A stretch of 64,000 nt of DNA from NCBI RefSeq assembly GCF_011075055.1, contig NC_058153.1, positions 12,834,001-12,898,000 on the forward strand, in the 5' to 3' direction. This DNA is from Mangifera indica. Lineage: Eukaryota > Streptophyta > Magnoliopsida > Sapindales > Anacardiaceae. This document shows positions 56,620 to 64,000 of this stretch, one piece after another. Position 1 is the stretch's first letter, and every line of letters begins with the position of its first letter. The position numbers were made by a program, and so were the translations under genes. Below the pieces are notes generated by a model that was given only the letters and a program-made list of their open reading frames with translations, was not told the DNA's origin and searched no databases.

Positions 56620-59366
56620 TCAACCCAACCTTGCTTCTCTACGTAGTACCTGATTCGAGGAAGACAAATATAAAAAACATCATATGTAGGGAGACAACAA
56701 GCATTTCGAAGGCTAGTACACAAAGCCTCTGACAGAAAGTTGGATGAATGTATTTCATGTCTCTCATTTAAAATTAAGCATCCGTAGTCGTGATTTGTTA
56801 ACTAATTATTGTTCATTAGCTATGAAGATGGATAGACAACGTTTTTGAGTATGTGCTCATGCATGCTTAAGCATGTCTCATGAGATATTTACTTAATTTA
56901 CTGACACTCTCAATGATTATAAGCACCTGCTTGGCTCCTCCAAGGAAAAAAATAAATGAATCCCAATAGATACAAGAATTATTTAGGCAGAGTCTCAACT
57001 TGGGCTCATAGAAACCAGAGGTTAAATCCAGGCTTCTGCAATGTTACAATTTTTGGACCATACATGAAATCTTGATATAAAACAACAAACATATAGCTCA
57101 TGTATCATAGGGAATGCATGATGCCTTGGGCAGAGATGAACCTAAGATCAAATGCAAATTGCAAAATGAAAGGGGAAAAAGTAGGAAGTACCTCTTCAGC
57201 AAACTTTATCAAGATGGTTGTCCGCGGCCGTTGTTGTCCCTCCACAGGTACAAAGTGTGCTGTTACTACAGCAGGAAAGCCAGCACCATCCAAAACACCC
57301 TTCAATAATAATAAAATAAAAAAATACCCATAAGAGCTTTCATCTACCGGTTGACTGGACAATATATATGATCAATATGCCTGCTTACCCTTACTATTCC
57401 AGCAACAAATGCTCCACAATTAAATGTACCCATATCTTTTGGGATTGAAATAAACCTACAACAATCGAAGAACAATAATAGATCATCCATCAGACTTTAA
57501 AGGCAAAAAGATACAGTAAGTTGTAAAATTAGTATAATGATCAAAAGAAATAAGCATATGAAGACCTGTTCACAAGAAGTTCCTTCTCACTGATCATATA
57601 TTCGTCTTCATGTTCAGTACCTTTCTCAAGTGAGTCAGCCACCTATTAAGGTAAGAATTAGTAAGAAAAACACCCCAGATTTTAATTATCTTTCATAGGA
57701 TAAGCAATTCCAAGTATTTACAGAACTTACTGAACTGTCAGCTATTACGTCCCACAAACACTGATGGCTTGTAAAATTGCTTACCTTTCCAAATAAGACC
57801 TTCCACACAGTGCTGTGTACAAAAGACAAAATACCCAACAACCGAGTCTCCCTTCTGTTTCCCTGTGGCATAAAAATATAAATAAACAAACAGCAATAAC
57901 TATAGCACTTTGGTTAATGCCATGAATTGTTAAATTCACCGAAAAAAACTCACATGCATAGATACATTGGCAAAAAACAAACAAAAATAAACTTCTATGA
58001 TTTAAAAACACTAGGCTTATAATTTGAGAAAATGTATTAGTGCAAGGTTTCAGATGTTCTACACATTATCATAATAATTGTACATTGAAAAAACTCTCAA
58101 AACATAGAAAGCTAGCAACCAATGCAAGTCACAAGTTATAGCATAACAGACTGATATTTCCATGGAATATATCATGAGGATATTAAAATTCCTTGCCAAT
58201 TTCTTACAAGAAACCCAGAGACCCCATCCATTTATGTGAAATTCAAGAATCACAAGATATATTCAGGCACCAGAGAATGGAACCCAAAAGAATACAACTA
58301 GAACACAAGACAACAAATCAAGGTAACTTTAACCTCAGAAAGAATCTTCAGAGTGGCAGTCAACCACAAATAAAATAAATATTTAAAAACCTCACCAGCA
58401 AAAAGATTCTACAAGTTTAAACATATATCGCATTGAAGTTACAATGGTTGTGAATAGCATAAATGCCTTTTTCATATAATGCCACTAAATCTAAGCTTCA
58501 CTCATAAATAAACTTTCCAATCATAGTATGTGATAAAAATTAGTCCTCAATGTTCATTACACAATCAATGGAACCATTACAACCTTACAGGTAAAGAAAG
58601 AAATTAAAAGGTCCATCATAAGCTAATTTCATCATTGGCTCATTTAGCAAATCAACATCAAAGCAACGGCAATATGCAACAAAGAATGGAAAACTTTCAA
58701 CAACATTTTTATGATGCTTGGAATTATGTGGACATTGAAAACAGAAATGTAATGTCACACATATTCACACCTTCTCCCTGTGGCAGAGAAGTTCTAGAAC
58801 TCGAGCTCCAACAGCATAACCTGCATCCTCCAACCTGCAACATTGGATAAATCTGATAACTGAAACAGTAAAACCACAAACAACGACTGATGAATCAACT
58901 TGCACATATTGACTCCAAGTCGAACCAAGGAATCTATAATTTCCGAGTAAGATCAAAACTTACCTTCGCTCTAACTCTGCAATATTGTCGACTTGGGTTT
59001 GATTGTACTGAACAAGCTCCGAGAACAAAAATGCATATGCACTCAAACTTACCTAGCGACCATCAGAATTTTGAACAAATTAAAAAAAAAATCGAAATTT
59101 AACCCCAAAATTTAAATGTTTAGCACATGTTACCCCTCAATTTGCCTAATCATCAATTCAAATATGGCAAAATCAAATATCTAAGTACCAGAAGATCAAA
59201 GTAAATAGTTCCATAAAACCATGTGAAATGCGGTTAAGATCTGAATTACAAATAAAGTAAAAGAGGAATCAAAATCCTGAGCGAGAAAGAGTACCTCTTG
59301 CTTGCCTTTGCTGAGAGGTTTGTCGAGAATGTTAGAATACTGCTTGATCTTACCTACTCCGATCAT
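56620..59366 (-). CDS. TRS31: TRAPP complex subunit TRS31/TRAPPC5
   Basis: Eight exons on the minus strand: 59295-59366, 58964-59052, 58771-58834, 57785-57862, 57566-57642, 57389-57455, 57192-57299 and 56620-56649. They splice in phase to 194 residues beginning MIGVGKIKQYSNILDKPLSK. Landmarks of the Bet3-like fold: LEDAGYAVGARVLELLCHRE, GNRRETRLLGILSFVHSTVW, FISIPKDMGTFNCGAFVAGI, GFPAVVTAHFVPVEGQQRPR and a REARLG C-terminus. TRS31 is a core subunit of TRAPP tethering complexes acting as Rab GTPase exchange factor in ER-Golgi and post-Golgi traffic. An in-frame Met at 59495 would add 43 residues not found in the family, so I reject it. The gene is head-to-head with FIP1. Exon 2 starts with GTAAGT directly after its acceptor. 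Confidence 0.97.
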
Positions 59367-60939
59367 GTTTTCCTCTGTGATTTTCTTTCGTTTTCTCCCA
59401 CTTTCTCGCTCACTTTCTCTGAGTATACGAATCGAACCGAAGAGATAAACTTTTGTAGAACTGCGTCGGGTCGGGTTTTGTTTGCAATGCACCACTACAG
59501 AACCCGGTCCAGCCGATTACCTCTATAACCCCAATATTTTGGAAATTTAGGGACCCCAAGTGTTTTATAAAATAAAATGTTAACCCCATTTGTTAGAATT
59601 AATGTTCAAAAGGGTATTATTGTCTTTTTCAATTATGAGCATAAAAACAATAAAAATAAAATTTGGAAACCCAAATCAAATGTAAAACCTTTGATTTTGA
59701 AACCTCCATATGTTATTTAAGGGCTTTAAAGCCTTATATAATAACTCATTCTATAACTGATTTGATAATTACTCGATTATATAAAAATATAATTAAACTT
59801 GAGTTTAAGAAAGGATTAACTTACTCAAGCTTAGCTCGAAAAATAATTTAAACTTCTTAATTTTTAGATAACTTTTTAAACCATACAATTTTATATATTT
59901 ATCAATTATCTCTCATAATCAAGGTTGAAAAATAAAATTTTAAGATATTAGGTGTAAAATTAAAAACTTTTAAAAATGTATTGATATTTTATTCAAATAG
60001 CGAGTTTGAATTTGACTGAATAGTAACTGAGGTGAACTCAACTTGATTTTTGCTCCTATTGCAACCATGTGAGGGTCTTAAGTTTAATCGCATTGAGTTA
60101 GACACAAAATTATTAAGCAGTAAAAGTTTCTAGTTAGGTACTAGAGTGTCAATTTGAGCAATAACTTGTACAAGGAAATTATAGTTATCAAATATTACTA
60201 TAGCTTGTTTATTATTAATTTCGATTTTCATATTGTGTTTTGTTCAATAAAATAGATGTGAAGAGAAAATAATACCATTTCGTTGTATTTTATTTTTGTT
60301 CAAAAAGACATAAAGGATGAATGAATTTAGGTTCTTATTTGAGTATAAATAGTTCATTTTTGTGTTTTACAATTATCTGAGAGTGTTTCTTGACAAGTGA
60401 AATGATCGAATGTGGGAGATGATCTTTATTTTAATCAAATTAATAAAATTATATATATATATATTAATTTATAAATAAATATATAGATGATATGTTATTA
60501 TATGATTAAGTAATTTTAAAATAAGAATATGATAACACTCAATCTTATAATAACGTATCATCTGTATACTAATTTGTGTATTTAAAAGTATACAGTATAA
60601 TATTATTTTAATCAAATATGGTATACAATCCTCATTTCAAAACATATGAGGGCTATTGTAGATGACCAAAACTTAAGGAGTTCCAACGTAGAGAACCCTT
60701 ACCTAGACCTAGTTGTAAATTAAATACCCACCCAAACTTTGAACACTTTCCACCCTATAAGTTTGAAAAATCCATGTCACACCCGTCTCGTTATAAAACC
60801 TCATAAAACTCGAAAACTTGAAAAACTAAAACAAATTATAAATACAACACCATTTCATTTCGCAAAAAGGCTCAAAACCCTTCTACTCTCCTATTGTACT
60901 CCAACTCATCTCTCCTCTTTCTTTCTTTCATCTTTAATA
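59367..60939. promoter_or_regulatory. divergent promoter region TRS31 / FIP1
   Basis: About 1.6 kb between two start codons facing away from each other. The TRS31 leader is CT/GA-rich (59380-59440) and the FIP1 leader is CT-rich (60885-60930). Between them are AT-rich worn sequence (59640-60060) and a palindromic MITE at about 60445-60605. A phrase at about 60720 (CCCACCCAAACTTTGAAC) resembles a stray end of the CCCACC.. Mutator-like family. No gene seen. Confidence 0.55.
60445..60605. mobile_element. palindromic AT-rich MITE
   Basis: Inverted arms 'atagatgatatgttattatatgatta' and 'aatcttataataacgtatcatctgtat' around a centre 'agtaattttaaaataagaa'. Same family design as 3599-3764 and 38028-38185. 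It lies in the TRS31/FIP1 promoter interval. Confidence 0.65.
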
Positions 60940-63868
60940 ATGGAAGACGACGACGAGTTCGGAGATCTCTACACCGACGTCCTCCAGAAGTTCTCCGTTC
61001 CGCAGACCCGCGGTAATTCCCCTGTGCCCGCGCCTTCCTCCTCTCTCCCCGCTCCGATCGACCTTAACCTCAAATCTGATCTTAACCCATATTCATCTTA
61101 CCCTAATTCCGCTCCTAACGATTCATCCGTGGCCAGGGCGCAGCTCAAGGAAGTTCACGCGCCGGCACGCGCTGGGGATGTGAACGTTGCTGGTGGAGGT
61201 GATGAGTTGGCGGAGAACGATGTGAAATTCGATATCGAGGAGGGGACTAACGGGGTTGGGGTTTTGAATGATGACGTGGAGGTGATCCCCGGGCTTGGGA
61301 GCGAGGTGGGTGTGAGAGCGGAGAAGAACGAGAGTGGGAAGAGAAACGGTGACGTGGCGGCAGGAGAGGAAGAAGATTGGGATAGTGACAGTGAAGACGA
61401 TTTGCAGATAGTTTTGAATGATGAGAATCACCGGCCGATGCTGATCGATGAAGGTGCTGGTGATGATGATGACGATGAGGACGAGGATGGAGACCCACTG
61501 GTGATAGTTGCTGACATGGACACGAATAATCAGGGTTTGTTGATGGAGGAGCAGGATTGGGGAGGAGGGGGAGCAGGAGGAGATGAAGCGGCTGTGGGGG
61601 TGGGCGTTGCGGAGGGAGGAGTGGAGAAGAAGGAGGCTGGGGATAGAGTGAACGGTGGTGCGGCAGGGACTGTGGCGGCAGCTACGGTGAAGATTGGGTA
61701 TAGCAATCATTATGGGTATCATAATCCATATCATTCTCAGTTTAAGGTTAGTTTGTTAGTTAGTTAGTGCTTTTTTTGTGTATATATATATGTGAATGTG
61801 TTTGTATTTATTGTTAAGGGGGTTATGTGTTTTAACCCTTGGTTTGAAGACAATAATAAGAATGAATTGGATTGTAGAGTTTTTGTAAAACTTTTTATAT
61901 GTTAATGAAATAAAAGTGTTACTCTTTCTTGTGTATCTGTTGATTTGAGTTGAACATCTTTTGTTTCATATTTATGACTGATGTGGACTGAGATAGGGAT
62001 GTCTAATCTGTGGCGGATGCAAAATGGATAAAAATGTAGGTGTAGTATCTTCTAATCGGAGCTTCTCGAAGCTAACTAGTCTCACCTTTCCGATGCGTGT
62101 TAACTGATTGTCCTTATTAACTTTTTGATGATGTTGCATCAGCTTTTTTAAAATGCTTTGGGGCTGCCGATCTAAAAGAAGGAAAATAGTTTAGGTGTGT
62201 GATAAGTGTAACCAAGTTATAAACTTGCACTTAGATAGCAGATTTGCCTAGCTGTTTGATGATGGTTTCACAAATGCAAGGAGATTTGCAATAGATGAGT
62301 GGATATGTGATGGTATTTAGATCACCTCAAATGTGTTCGGTAATAAAAAAATTTTAAATGTTTACTTTGTAATGGCCATCCCAAGCAATTTGTCTCATCT
62401 TCGATGTGAGCCATTTTTACAGTGTGGTAGTTTTTTTCACATACCGTGTGTTACAGTCAATAATTTTGCCCTTTAGGTACTTTAATGTTTTGTATTAAAC
62501 AAACTTTGAGAGATGCAGCAGATCATAGGGAAAATAACGAGTATAATAAAGTTGATGATGTGCAGAAATGCTACTTAGAGCATCATTTTTGTGCCACTAA
62601 TATCTCATGAAAAATTCTTAGGGTTTTGTTCACGCCATTATAACATTCATGTGAGTTAATCATTGTCTGTTGTGTATATTTACAGTAGTGATTTTTGGTG
62701 TTGTGCTTTAGAAGGGACATCTGAAGTCAGAGAAGCTTTTGTGGATGTTTGCTTCATTTGGTTTTTGACCAAGGACAAATTCAGATTTTGTACTTTTAGA
62801 ATTAAAGCTTTTTCAGCCTATTGTACTCTACAGTACACACAATACTCACACAAGACTGTAGATGAATAACCTTTAGTGGCACGGTATTTATTTAAGTTCT
62901 AAAGAACTTTATTTAGTGCACACTGTAATATCAAAGTATATTGTACGCTTTATACAAGCATAAACAACAATCTGTTACTTATGGTATATCTTGCTTTATT
63001 TTTGAACAGTATAATAAAATCATTCACATACTTTTTTGCAGTGAAGCACATCAATCTCTCTGTTGTAGATGTATAATAACTTTGGCAGTCACCTTGGGCC
63101 AAATTTTCTCTGACAAAATTGTTTTGAATTCATAGATCATTCCTTAGCCCTGTCTGCTTAACCATGTGTCACATTATGATGAGATAACTATGACCCAAAT
63201 ATTCTACTTTATGCCTTTTTGGTGCCTGTCACCTTAAGTGATTGAACCTTCGAGCTTTTCAACCTGAGCACCTTATTACAGAATCTTAACCACGCATAGA
63301 TAATTTTCAGCTTGTTGTTAGTTTGCAGCAACCTTCAGCAGTTTGTCTTCCAATTCATAGTTTTCTCTATATGTTGGCATGCTTATCTTTAGTGCTCTTT
63401 ATGTTCTTTATAGTGTTATGTAGTATCATGCAATGTTCAAATTTTTTTTTCTTGAAAGAAAATTCTTTCTTCCCTTCGATCTTTGGGTTTATGAGTGTTT
63501 TCGTTTAAGTGTTTACTAGTGAAAAGATAAATTTAATCAAATTATTATATTTGGCTTTATGCCTCTTCTTGTTCTCTTGTTTTTCTTGCTAACCATGTGA
63601 TTGATTTGTGCTGCATGCAGTATGTTAGACCAGGTGCTGCCCCAATACCTGGATCAACTGCTGTTGGTCCTGTTGGAGCCCCAGGTCAAGTTCGTCCTCT
63701 TGTCAACATGGGTCCAACTCCTGGTCGTGGTAGAGGGGACTGGCGACCAACTGGATTGAAAAATGCTATTCCCATGCAGAGAGGTTTTCCTGGAATGCCT
63801 GGTCCTGGTAACAATATGGCAGGACGTGGTTTCGGAGTTGGACTGGAATTCACACTTCCTTCTCACAA
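60940..63868 (+). CDS. FIPS5: FIP1-like polyadenylation factor (FIPS5 type), 5' part
   Basis: Exon 1 (60940-61746, 269 codons) starts MEDDDEFGDLYTDVLQKF, the family N-terminus. It then runs through long acidic, glycine- and asparagine-rich low-complexity sequence (EEDWDSDSEDDLQIVLND, DDDDDEDEDGD). Exon 2 (63621-63868) follows a 1.87-kb intron with GT-AG ends. It gives YVRPGAAPIPGST, a glycine/proline/arginine stretch (GPTPGRGRGDWRP) and the beginning of the Fip1 core motif, GVGLEFTLPSHK. Exon 2 ends at CACAA|GTATAT, phase 2, and the rest of the core motif should lie beyond the window. Fip1 is part of CPSF and links poly(A) polymerase to the cleavage complex in the nucleus. A Met at 60739, 67 codons upstream in frame, reads leader sequence without family character. 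Confidence 0.93.
61747..63620 (+). other. FIP1 intron 1
   Basis: A 1.87-kb intron, donor TTTAAG|GTTAGT and acceptor GCTGCATGCAG|TATGTT. The frames at 62663-62869, 62941-63135 and 63323-63508 lie inside it and are not supported as exons. Confidence 0.8.
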
Positions 63869-64000
63869 GTATATTTTTATTAGCTATAAATTTTTGCTGA
63901 ATCCTTGATTTTGATATTACATTATGTTAGCTTTTTCTTGTTTCATCAGGCATGTTGTTCAAGTTCAGTAGACTGCTTGTTCATTTTGTATGGTTCTTTT
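63869..64000 (+). other. FIP1 intron 2, incomplete
   Basis: Starts GTATATTTTTATTAG and runs off the window. No further exon is visible. Confidence 0.7.

Noticed and set aside
59367..59495. In-frame upstream Met for TRS31
   Set aside because: The added residues (KRKKITEEN type) are not part of the family, which starts MIGVGK.
60739..60939. In-frame upstream Met for FIP1
   Set aside because: The 67 upstream residues look like translated leader. MEDDDEFGDLYTDVL is the family start.

Overview
This is nuclear DNA from a flowering plant, most likely a eudicot. The genes have plant-type introns and plant-specific families: MIR156, an LRL-clade bHLH factor, cytosolic non-phosphorylating GAPDH, and an RTF2 with an N-terminal ubiquitin-like extension. 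The spaces between genes are AT-rich and full of small TIR transposons, (AT)n tracts and decayed repeats. I cannot name the species.

Layout. 1-0.7 kb: a MIR156 hairpin on the minus strand. 1.55-3.8 kb: a decayed Mutator-like element. 8.56-10.7 kb: a degenerate tandem array with a period of about 175 bp. 11.0-12.2 kb: a COA6-like twin-CX9C protein (+). 15.8-16.7 kb: a foldback Mutator-like element with a perfect 9-bp target duplication. 18.3-21.8 kb: a seven-exon bHLH66/69/82-like gene (-). 22-30 kb: hAT-type MITEs, a broken duplicate of the bHLH 5' end, and an orphan acidic C-terminal exon. 30.7-34.4 kb: a complete nine-exon ALDH11A3/GAPN gene (-). 38.5-39.6 kb: RTF2 copy A (+). 41.7-42.3 kb: an ALDH11A3 pseudogene with only exons 1-3. 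45.2-46.3 kb: RTF2 copy B (+). 48.2 kb: tRNA-Thr(AGT) (-). 49.0-50.9 and 52.2-52.9 kb: two more Mutator-like elements with target duplications. 53.7-54.5 kb: CAF1 deadenylase (+). 56.6-59.4 kb: TRAPP subunit TRS31 (-). 60.9 kb to the window end: the 5' part of FIP1/FIPS5 (+).

Two points stand out. First, the gene order COA6-like, LRL bHLH, ALDH11A3, RTF2, TRS31, FIP1 combines, as I recall the loci, two separate Arabidopsis regions (At5g58005-58040 and At2g24260-24270). This window therefore looks like the unfractionated ancestral order. Second, a tandem duplication of about 7-8 kb copied the divergent ALDH11A3-RTF2 promoter pair. It left two intact RTF2 genes and a 3'-truncated ALDH pseudogene carrying three independent lesions. 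MITE insertions shared by, or unique to, the two copies date events before and after the duplication.

The genes are general housekeeping and regulatory ones: RNA 3'-end formation and decay (FIP1, CAF1), replication/splicing (RTF2), ER-Golgi tethering (TRS31), respiratory-chain assembly (COA6), carbon metabolism (GAPN) and developmental regulation (miR156, bHLH). They form no operon-like pathway. Exon coordinates were read by eye from splice signals and reading-frame continuity, without transcript data.
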